Assembly (NCBI GenBank): GCA_963753105.1
Contig: CAVWBD010000001.1
Span: forward strand, 248,001 to 312,000
Origin: SZUA-36 sp963753105
GTDB taxonomy: Bacteria; Pseudomonadota; Gammaproteobacteria; Xanthomonadales; SZUA-36
DNA length: 64,000 bases
Direction of reading: 5' to 3'
Made by a program: the position numbers and the translations under genes. Positions 57,278 to 64,000 of this stretch are shown in pieces; positions within the stretch are counted from its first letter, which is position 1; every line of letters starts with the position of its first letter. The notes below the pieces were generated by a model that saw only the letters and a list, made by a program, of their open reading frames with translations, was not told the DNA's origin and ran no database searches.

Positions 57278-57475
57278 CAAGCACCCGGCAGGAATCAGTG
57301 AGCGATTATTATACGGGCGAGGAAAGATATTGTGGAAAAACCTTCGTGTCTTGTCTTTCCGGCCCCAAGGCAGGGCCGATTTGCCCCCTGAAACCGCGGC
57401 TTCATGACATATTACCTATGGACGGCAGCGGGCAGGCTGTTTACCCTGAACAATCGGTCAAATGATGATGCCCAA

Positions 57476-58939
57476 ATGCGCAGACTTTTTCTTTTTACAA
57501 TTCTGATCCTGTCGGTATTACCGGCTTTGGTGCTGGCCCTGCCGGAGGCCAACCAAATCGAATTCAGTAATTGCACACTGACCTTGCCCGGCACCCACCT
57601 GACCGCCACTGCCCGCTGCGGCTTTCACGAAGTCGCTGAAGACCCCGCAAACCCGGATGGACGGAAAATCAGCATGCATGTAGCGGTGGCGCCTGCGACC
57701 GGGAAAACGGTCGAGCCCGACCCGCTGTTCTTTTTTGCCGGTGGCCCTGGACAGGCAGCTTCCGAGACCTGGGTCATGCTGCAAAGCGTGCTGAACAAGA
57801 TCCGCAAGAAACGCGATATCATCATGATCGACCAGCGCGGCACCGGGCAATCCAATAAGCTGGACTGCAAATCCGAGATCGAGGAAGACCTGAACCAGGA
57901 AATTGACCTGGACCTGGTGCGCACCGAAACCGAAAAGTGCCTGGCTGAACTGGATGGTAACCCGCGTTTTTATACCACCACCATCGCGATGGCCGATTAC
58001 GATGTTATCCGCCGGGCCATGGGCTATGACAAGATCAACATCATGGGGGTTTCCTACGGCACACGCGCCGCACAGGTTTACCTGAGGTCATTCCCGGAAA
58101 CCGTAAGATCTGTCACGCTGGACAGCGTCGTGCCGATGCAACTGGCGCTGGGCCAGGAACACGCCCCGATGCTGGATCGAAGCGTGGCGGCGGTCTTTGC
58201 CGACTGCGCCGCGGATACGACCTGCAATGAACTTTACCCGCGCCATGCTGAGGAATTAAACGACCTGTTCATACAACTGCGCGCGGAGCCGCTTGAGACG
58301 ACCTTGATCAACCCGGTCAGTGGCCAGTCCCAACAGATCCGTTTGACCGCCGATACCCTGGCCGTGGCCATCCGTTTTTTGAGCTACGCCAGCGAGACCC
58401 AGGCGCTGATTCCCCTGTTGGTCCACGAAGCGCTGACCAGCGGTAACCTGTCACGCCTGGCCAGCCAGGCGATCCTTGTCATGTCGGGCCTGAACGAGAT
58501 GCTGGCGCGTGGCATGGAGCTTTCCGTTTTGTGTGCCGAGGACTACCCCTTCATCGACACATCTGCCGATTACAGCAACACCCTGATGGGCAACCTGATG
58601 CTCGAGATCATCGAATTGCAGTGTGGGGTCTGGCCCCATGACAAGGTTCCGGCAGATTTTCACCAGCCGGTGGTGTCCGACCTGCCTGTCCTGCTGATGT
58701 CAGGCGAACGTGACCCGGTGACGCCCCCGCATTACGCGGCGCTGACGGCCGAGACTTTCTCCAACAGCCTTAACCTGGTGGCGCGCGGCCGTTCACACTC
58801 CGTGATGAAGCACGTCTGTTTGCGCGATATCACCACCCAGTTCATCGACACCGGCAGTGTTGAAAACCTGGATACTACCTGCGTGGAAGATATCCTGCCT
58901 GCCCCATTTTTCACCAGCCTGCTGGGCCCGGACCCATGA
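57476..58939 (+). CDS. Secreted S33-type peptidase (tripeptidyl aminopeptidase-like)
   Basis: 487 aa from the ATG at 57476, which opens a signal peptide (MRRLFLFTILILSVLPAL). Alpha/beta hydrolase: FFFAGGPGQAASE, IDQRGTGQSNKLDC, nucleophile MGVSYGTRAAQ, then a C-terminal TAP-like domain with PVLLMSGERDPVTPPHY and GRSHSVMKHVCLRD. Likely periplasmic peptidase. The ATGA overlap with the NatA-like gene makes it the first gene of a four-gene unit. Confidence 0.88.
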   Translation: MRRLFLFTILILSVLPALVLALPEANQIEFSNCTLTLPGTHLTATARCGFHEVAEDPANPDGRKISMHVAVAPATGKTVEPDPLFFFAGGPGQAASETWVMLQSVLNKIRKKRDIIMIDQRGTGQSNKLDCKSEIEEDLNQEIDLDLVRTETEKCLAELDGNPRFYTTTIAMADYDVIRRAMGYDKINIMGVSYGTRAAQVYLRSFPETVRSVTLDSVVPMQLALGQEHAPMLDRSVAAVFADCAADTTCNELYPRHAEELNDLFIQLRAEPLETTLINPVSGQSQQIRLTADTLAVAIRFLSYASETQALIPLLVHEALTSGNLSRLASQAILVMSGLNEMLARGMELSVLCAEDYPFIDTSADYSNTLMGNLMLEIIELQCGVWPHDKVPADFHQPVVSDLPVLLMSGERDPVTPPHYAALTAETFSNSLNLVARGRSHSVMKHVCLRDITTQFIDTGSVENLDTTCVEDILPAPFFTSLLGPDP

Positions 58940-59670
58940 TCAAAGTAGAAAACCTGCACAAGTCTTTTGGCAAAGTCAAAGCCGTCAATGGTATCTCTTT
59001 CACGGTACACGATGGTGAGATCACCGGGCTTTTGGGCCCCAACGGCGCCGGCAAGACCACGACACTGAGAATGCTGTACTCCCTGCTGCCACCCGATGAA
59101 GGCAAAATCCTCATCGACGGGCTGGACCCCACCCGCGATGCCATGGCCATCAAACGCACGCTGGGTGTCGTGCCCGACAGCCGTGGGCTGTACACCCGCA
59201 TGAGCGCGCGGGAAAACATCGCCTATTACGGCAAGCTGCATGGTATGTCCAAGGCTGATATCAATCAGCGGGTAGAGGAACTGGTCGAGACACTCGATAT
59301 GGATGATTTTATCGACCGGCGTTGCGAGGGTTTTTCCCAGGGCCAGCGCGTCAAGGTCGCCATCGCACGCGCCATGGTGCACAAACCACAGACCGTGCTG
59401 CTGGATGAACCCAGCAACGGGCTGGATGTAATGAGTACCCGTGCGCTCAGGCGCTATGTGCTCGACCTGAAGGACGCCGGGCATTCCGTTGTGCTGTCCA
59501 CGCATATCATGCAGGAGGTCGCAGCGCTGTGTGACCGCATTATCATCATTGCAGAAGGCCGGATCGCCGCCGATGGCACGGCCGATGAACTGCTGCAGAA
59601 AAGCGGGTGTGACAGCCTGGAAGATGCCTTTGTGCAGTTGATCGGCAGCGAGGAGGGTTTGCTGGCATGA
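58936..59670 (+). CDS. natA: ABC transporter ATPase, NatA-like
   Basis: 244 aa. Walker A GPNGAGKTT, Q-loop VVPDSRGLY, signature FSQGQRVKVA, Walker B VLLDEPSNGLD, STHIMQEVAAL. Together with NatB-like permease downstream (4-base overlap) it resembles the Na+-exporting NatAB system; other small substrates are possible. Confidence 0.88.
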   Translation: MIKVENLHKSFGKVKAVNGISFTVHDGEITGLLGPNGAGKTTTLRMLYSLLPPDEGKILIDGLDPTRDAMAIKRTLGVVPDSRGLYTRMSARENIAYYGKLHGMSKADINQRVEELVETLDMDDFIDRRCEGFSQGQRVKVAIARAMVHKPQTVLLDEPSNGLDVMSTRALRRYVLDLKDAGHSVVLSTHIMQEVAALCDRIIIIAEGRIAADGTADELLQKSGCDSLEDAFVQLIGSEEGLLA

Positions 59671-60842
59671 GTGGTCTTGGCACTGTTTACCGCAAGGAAG
59701 TACGCGAAAACCTGCGTGACCGGCGCAGCCTGTTCAACTCGGTGCTGCTCGGGCCCATCCTGTTCCCGATCCTGTTTATAGGGCTGGCCTATTTTGCCGG
59801 CTCCAAGCAGCAGGAACGTGCCGAGGAGGTGCTGGAAATCCCGATTATCGGTGCGCAACACGCACCCAACCTGGTGATGTTCCTCGAGCAACAGGGTGTG
59901 GTAATCGAAGAAGCACCGGTTGATCCCGAGGCCGCGGTCAGGGCCCAGGATGAGCAGGTCATCATCCGTATCCCCGCCGAATTCGCACAACAGTGGACAT
60001 CCGGCAAACCGGCCGTGGTCGAAATCATCGCCGATCCATCGCGTCGCGAATCGGATGTCCCGATGCGGAGGGTGCGTGGATTGTTATACGCTTACGGCGC
60101 CCAGATCGGGCAACTGCGCTTACAGCTGCGCGGGGTGTCACCGAGCATACAGACCGCCATCATGGTCAAGGACGTGGACCTGTCAACACCGCAGAGCCGC
60201 GGCATGCTGGTCATGATCATGCTGCCCTACGTGCTGATGATTACCGCGTTCACCGGTGGCATGCACCTGGCGATCGATTCGACCGCCGGTGAAAAAGAAC
60301 GTAAATCACTTGAACCACTACTGATCAACCCGGTGCCACGCTGGCAGATCATGCTGGGCAAGCTGTCAGCAACGGCGACCTACGCCTTCGTTTCACTGGC
60401 GTTAACCCTGATCGCATTTCGCTTTGCATTCCCGATATTGCCGACCGGTGCGCTCGGCGTGGATTTAAACCTCGGTGCCCAGGCCATTGGCGGTATTTTG
60501 CTGGCGGTTGCACCGGTGGTGATCCTGGCCGCCGCCATGCTGACTACGCTGGCGGCGCTGGCCAAGAGCCTGCGTGAAGCCCAGTCCTACATGGGCCTGG
60601 TGTTCCTGATCCCGATGATTCCCAGCCTGATTTTCATGGTCAACCCAATGAAACCCGAGACCTGGATGATGACGATCCCGATGTTCTCCCAGAACCTGCT
60701 TATTGGAGAGTTCGTACGCGGTGAGGCCGTCAGTACACTCTGGTTGACACTGTCGATGGGTAGTACACTGCTGATAGGTTTAGTTTTTACCGCATTGGCG
60801 GCCACCTTGTTCAGCCGGCCCAGGGTCGTATTCTCCTCCTAG
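59667..60842 (+). CDS. natB: ABC transporter permease, NatB-like
   Basis: 391 aa. One N-terminal helix (SVLLGPILFPILFIGLAYF), a large external domain (about 45-175, VIEEAPVDPEAAVRAQDEQ), then five or more helices, with AGEKERKSLEPLLINPVPRWQIMLGK as in NatB/YhaP permeases. Coupled to natA. Export function is by family. Confidence 0.87.
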   Translation: MSGLGTVYRKEVRENLRDRRSLFNSVLLGPILFPILFIGLAYFAGSKQQERAEEVLEIPIIGAQHAPNLVMFLEQQGVVIEEAPVDPEAAVRAQDEQVIIRIPAEFAQQWTSGKPAVVEIIADPSRRESDVPMRRVRGLLYAYGAQIGQLRLQLRGVSPSIQTAIMVKDVDLSTPQSRGMLVMIMLPYVLMITAFTGGMHLAIDSTAGEKERKSLEPLLINPVPRWQIMLGKLSATATYAFVSLALTLIAFRFAFPILPTGALGVDLNLGAQAIGGILLAVAPVVILAAAMLTTLAALAKSLREAQSYMGLVFLIPMIPSLIFMVNPMKPETWMMTIPMFSQNLLIGEFVRGEAVSTLWLTLSMGSTLLIGLVFTALAATLFSRPRVVFSS

Positions 60843-60854
60843 GAAATCCATGAC

Positions 60855-61388
60855 ATGAAAAACATTTTAACGCTCTTGCTTTTAGCCATCGTATCAATGC
60901 CATTACTCGCCGGTGATGCACCGGCTGTCGGTTCCGATGCGCCGTCCTTCAAGCTACAGGATCAGAATGGTGATTGGCACACCCTGGAAGATTACCGGGG
61001 CCAGTGGCTGGCGATGTACTTCTACCCGCGCGACGACACCCCGGGTTGTACCAAGGAAGCCTGTAACTTCCGTGACAATATTTATGCCTTCAAGGCTATC
61101 GGTGCAGCTGTCGTGGGTGTCAGTGTGGATGATGTCGAATCACACAAGGAGTTCGCTGACAAGTACAAGCTGCCGTTCATCCTGCTCGCCGATGAAGACC
61201 ATGCAACTGCCAGTGCCTACGGCGTGCTAAAGGATTACAAGCTGGTCAAACTGGCCAGCCGCCAGTCTTTCCTGGTTGACCCGGAAGGCAAGATCGCCAA
61301 GCACTACGAAAAGGTTGACCCAGACACCCACACCGACGAGGTGCTGGCTGATATCAAGGCTTTTATGGGCGAAACTGACGCCAGTTAG
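60855..61388 (+). CDS. Periplasmic peroxiredoxin, PrxQ/BCP type
   Basis: 177 aa with a signal peptide (MKNILTLLLLAIVSMPLLAG). Thioredoxin-fold peroxidase: FYPRDDTPGCTKEACNFRDN has the peroxidatic Cys and a resolving Cys five residues on (PrxQ alpha-type). Then VVGVSVDDVESHKEFA and RQSFLVDPEGKIAKHY. It would reduce peroxides in the periplasm; most BCP proteins are cytoplasmic, so the signal peptide is notable. Follows natB by 12 bases. Confidence 0.9.
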   Translation: MKNILTLLLLAIVSMPLLAGDAPAVGSDAPSFKLQDQNGDWHTLEDYRGQWLAMYFYPRDDTPGCTKEACNFRDNIYAFKAIGAAVVGVSVDDVESHKEFADKYKLPFILLADEDHATASAYGVLKDYKLVKLASRQSFLVDPEGKIAKHYEKVDPDTHTDEVLADIKAFMGETDAS

Positions 61389-61936
61389 CTATCTGCAAGA
61401 GCCGTAGGAGGGACGGCAGCTTATGGGCGTACATTCAGACAACCGTGATATTGATCGGCCCCGATGGGCCTCCTCACAACCCTTGCGTTATCCCTACGAG
61501 CAACGCTTGCGGGGGCCGGCCTCTACACAGGACATCCTGTCCTGGTCGGCCTGAAATGTGAGTCCCACACATTTCTCCCCTACCGACTCTCAGGTTTCGG
61601 TGCGGTGCTTAATGTCGCCCACACCGGCAAACAACCGGGCATAGTGAATGCGTCAACTGTAGGCCCTGAGAGCAATCGTCACTCGCAGGGATACAGGTAT
61701 TCCAACCTGAGACCTTACACAACAGGGATGTTGTGTAACGGGTCCAGGGATGGACCCGGTAGAGCGAAGCAGGACGCCCGAGCCGAGAGCCTACACGACT
61801 GCAGGGATGCAGGAGGTAGAACAACGCCGGGAGCAGTTGTCGAGGGATGTATATACGGCGTGTCTCAGGTGGATATACCTGTGTCGCTGCCTAGCTCCAT
61901 CCAAAGTTCAAATCTCGGCGAGATGCCACTCACACA
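61389..61936. repeat. 548-base non-coding run of stem-loops with GGGA/TCCC loops
   Basis: No gene is supported. Perfect hairpins: 61715-61738 (TTACACAACA/TGTTGTGTAA, loop GGGA), 61739-61758 (CGGGTCCA/TGGACCCG, loop GGGA) and 61799-61812 (CTGCA/TGCAG, loop GGGA). Further ones lie at 61528-61544 (CAGGACA/TGTCCTG) and 61554-61574 (AAATGTG/CACATTT around AGTCCCA). The left half carries the opposite (TCCC) orientation. Confidence 0.75.
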
Positions 61937-63487
61937 TTATTGACCCACGTCAGTTTTAGCTTCACTGACGATGCGGCGCACATCCGCCAGCAGTTCTTTC
62001 GCATCGTAGACGATGCCGTCCTTGATGGTGTACCTGACCCCACCCACGCGCGTCGGCTTGTTGTCCGCACCCAGCTTGAAGTGACCGGTGCCGTAAAGGA
62101 CTTTGAAGTTGGCCAACGGGTTTTCATCGGTGACCACCAGGTCGGCCAGCTTGCCGGGACGCACTGAACCGATTTGTTCATCCATGCCCAGCGCCTGGGC
62201 TGCCAGGAACGTGGCCGAACGCAAGACTTCCAGCGGGTGGAACCCGGCCTCCTGCAACAACTCCATCTCGCGGATATAGCCAAAGCCATACAACTTCCAG
62301 ATATACCCGGAATCGGAACCCAGCGTGACCCGTCCCCCGTGGTTCTTGTAGTCGTTCAGGAATTCCATCCACAGCCGGTAGTTGTTCTTCCAGGCCACTT
62401 CATCTGCCGTGGTCCAGTCGTGCCAATACGAGCCGTGTGAAATCAACGATGGCTGGAAGAACTGCCACAGCTCAGGTGGCGTATATTCCCTGTGCCAGTC
62501 TGCATTCATTTCCCGCATCAGGTCACGACTGGCTTCGTAAATCGTCAGCGTCGGATTGATTGTGAAATCCAGCGAGATCAGTTCATCACGAACCTGGTTC
62601 CATCTCTCACTTCCCGGTTTCGCCGCCTGCGCCCACAAGCGGCCGGCCTCACCAAAGCGGTGCTGTTCATTAACGTAATTGTAATCCACCGGGTAATCCT
62701 GGATAACCCGGTCAACGAACATGGCTTCCGGCAGTCCATACCAGTGCTCCATCGAAGTCAGACCGGCACGTGCGGAATCCATGACATTCCAGTTGACCAC
62801 GTCGAGCTGGGCATGGTGCATCATCGAGCCCAGGCCCTGTTTACCAGCCTCATCCAGTGCTGCGCGCATGATATTTGCCGGCGCGCCAAAGAACTTGATG
62901 CCTGAGGCCCCCTGCTTGGCGATATTTCTGATCCAGGCCCGCGTATCGTCTTCCGTCAATAACGGTCCGTCTTCTCCCTGGCCAAATCCCACGTAGGGAA
63001 CAATTCTTGGCGCCACAATTTCATTCTTGGCGCTCCGGGCCTTGTGATGGAGCACCCAGTCCAGGCCGTTGAAACTGCCGGGTTCACGGATCGTGGTAAT
63101 ACCGTGCCCCAGCCACAGCTTGGCCGCGTACTCGGCCGTCACACCCTGTTCGTCGCCGCCAAAATGCGCGTGCATGTCAATAAAACCGGGTAACAGGTAG
63201 TGCCCGTCCAGTTCTAAAACACGATCACCCGGCCTTGCTGGTATGCGCTGGTTTTCAGGCACTGGCTTATAGATACCCAGGTTGCGGATTTGGCTGATCC
63301 GGTTACCCTCGATCAACACATCGGCTGGTCCGGCAGGCGGCGCGCCCTCTCCGTTGACGATAATCACGCCCCTCAAAATCAGACGTTCAAATGGCCCTTC
63401 TCCACGTTGCCGGTCAGGTGCAGATAGCGGTTGGGCAACGGCATTCAGGGACAGTATTATGGCTAACAGCTTTATTAAATTTTTCAT
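61937..63487 (-). CDS. Secreted amidohydrolase family protein
   Basis: 516 aa from the ATG at 63487, with a signal peptide (MKNLIKLLAIILSLNAVAQPL). Metal-dependent hydrolase: GVIIVNGEGAPPAGPADVLIEGNRI, HxH motif GFIDMHAHFGGDEQG, further ligands MMHHAQLDVVN, TSMEHWYG and GSDSGYIW, C-terminal GSVRPGKLADLVVTDENPL. Resembles imidazolonepropionase/prolidase-like amidohydrolases. Substrate unknown. The longer open frame upstream (to 63625) is disregarded. Confidence 0.88.
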   Translation of the reverse strand: MKNLIKLLAIILSLNAVAQPLSAPDRQRGEGPFERLILRGVIIVNGEGAPPAGPADVLIEGNRISQIRNLGIYKPVPENQRIPARPGDRVLELDGHYLLPGFIDMHAHFGGDEQGVTAEYAAKLWLGHGITTIREPGSFNGLDWVLHHKARSAKNEIVAPRIVPYVGFGQGEDGPLLTEDDTRAWIRNIAKQGASGIKFFGAPANIMRAALDEAGKQGLGSMMHHAQLDVVNWNVMDSARAGLTSMEHWYGLPEAMFVDRVIQDYPVDYNYVNEQHRFGEAGRLWAQAAKPGSERWNQVRDELISLDFTINPTLTIYEASRDLMREMNADWHREYTPPELWQFFQPSLISHGSYWHDWTTADEVAWKNNYRLWMEFLNDYKNHGGRVTLGSDSGYIWKLYGFGYIREMELLQEAGFHPLEVLRSATFLAAQALGMDEQIGSVRPGKLADLVVTDENPLANFKVLYGTGHFKLGADNKPTRVGGVRYTIKDGIVYDAKELLADVRRIVSEAKTDVGQ

Positions 63488-63568
63488 TAATCTCTTGAAT
63501 TTGCTGACAGAAAGCGTATTCTTAAATCTGAAGTACTGTACGGGAAAGGATTCCCTGGAGACTTTGTC

Positions 63569-64000
63569 ATGGATGACGCAAACAAGGCATACGCCAAAAC
63601 GCTTGATTGGTCCGACCCGGATCAATTCCCTGTCGAACCGGAAATAAACCCGGATTTTGACAGTCCTACTGTACCAGAACCCGAAGCAAAAAAGTCCGAA
63701 TCCACCGATGAAAAGGCGCTTGATCGCTGGTTTCTCGAACAGCGTGGCGGCAAACGTGTTCCCAAACGTCTTGAGGTAGCCAACGAACTTCTAGTCACAT
63801 CCGGTGGGCCGTTGAAAATGACCGGCAACATCACGCTGATTCATGAAAACGGCAGTGTCACGCATGCCAATAACCTCTCGCTGTGTCGTTGTGGGTCATC
63901 AAGAAACAAGCCAATTTGTGATGACAAGCACCTGGACATCGAATTTTTTGACAACGGTTCCATATCACAACTCTCCGACTGGATGACGGTTTCACGGCCG
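63569..64000 (+). CDS. CDGSH iron-sulfur domain protein (partial)
   Basis: The first 144 codons are visible; it continues past the right edge. A polar, acidic N-terminus (about 1-55) precedes EQRGGKRVPKRLEVANELL. GPLKMTGNITLIHENG then leads into the CDGSH-type motif LCRCGSSRNKPICDDKH (three Cys and a His that bind a [2Fe-2S] cluster in mitoNEET-like proteins). The motif has DDKH instead of DGSH. Good GGAG ribosome site. Divergent from the amidohydrolase. Confidence 0.82.
   Translation, partial: MDDANKAYAKTLDWSDPDQFPVEPEINPDFDSPTVPEPEAKKSESTDEKALDRWFLEQRGGKRVPKRLEVANELLVTSGGPLKMTGNITLIHENGSVTHANNLSLCRCGSSRNKPICDDKHLDIEFFDNGSISQLSDWMTVSRP

Noticed and set aside
61464..61943. 159-codon frame in the hairpin region
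   Set aside because: It runs through palindromic repeats, has no recognisable domain and no ribosome site.
1..64000. CRISPR array, prophage, IS element or integron
   Set aside because: No regularly spaced repeats, transposase, integrase or phage genes were found on either strand.

Overview
The window reads as a chromosomal stretch of a gammaproteobacterium. Supporting signs are the glnA/DUF4124 pair, glnK-amtB with sigma-54/NtrC-type promoters, bioH-bioC, ubiA, tatD, yadGH, acpH, a cytochrome c5-type gene and a tRNA-Arg(CCG) very close to the E. coli type. The long TolB-like/TPR paralogue array recalls marine Woeseia/Wenzhouxiangella-type lineages, but that placement is only a guess. No phage, plasmid, IS or CRISPR locus is visible.

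Layout. 1-6.7 kb: DUF4124 protein (partial), glnA with its regulatory region, uppP, a sorbosone-dehydrogenase-like protein and an M14 peptidase. 6.95-23.1 kb: the most striking region, a head-to-tail array of nine paralogous membrane-anchored TolB-like/TPR proteins. Eight are full length and one is reduced to the N-terminal membrane module. A 38-codon vestigial copy, too short for normal gene calling, is translationally coupled to the first. 23.2-28.1 kb: small membrane and secreted proteins and a putative divalent-cation operon (MscS-like, MgtE-N/CBS, MgtE, CNNM/DUF21), with the C-terminal remnant of a Ca2+/Na+ antiporter beside it. 28.6-30.4 kb: amtB-glnK, carrying the same kind of sigma-54 promoter and NtrC dyad as glnA, so the two nitrogen loci form one regulon. 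30.5-34.3 kb: a corrinoid methyl-transfer cassette (MttB-like, corrinoid protein, DUF1638, radical SAM). 34.4-45.7 kb: a catabolic/acyl-CoA cluster (MaoC hydratase, two esterases/hydrolases, acyl-CoA synthetase, FabH-like synthase, TetR regulator, TonB receptor, SSS symporter, MetX-like hydrolase).

45.7-46.4 kb holds tRNA-Arg(CCG), flanked by partial tRNA copies and multi-hairpin repeats. 46.4-61.4 kb is mostly housekeeping: DUF4282, cytochrome c5-like, AcpH, hydrolase, BioC/BioH, ComF, GNAT, UbiA, TatD, a lipoprotein with transglutaminase-like and TPR regions, YadGH-type ABC exporter, S33 peptidase, NatAB-type ABC exporter and a periplasmic peroxiredoxin. 61.4-61.9 kb is a non-coding run of stem-loops with GGGA/TCCC loops. 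The window closes with an amidohydrolase and a partial CDGSH iron-sulfur protein.

Caution: many genes between 2-6, 30-45.7 and 54-55.5 kb are broken by single-base frameshifts while the conserved sequence continues in another frame. Sequencing indels are more likely than gene decay, so these genes are given as full spans with the shift positions noted.
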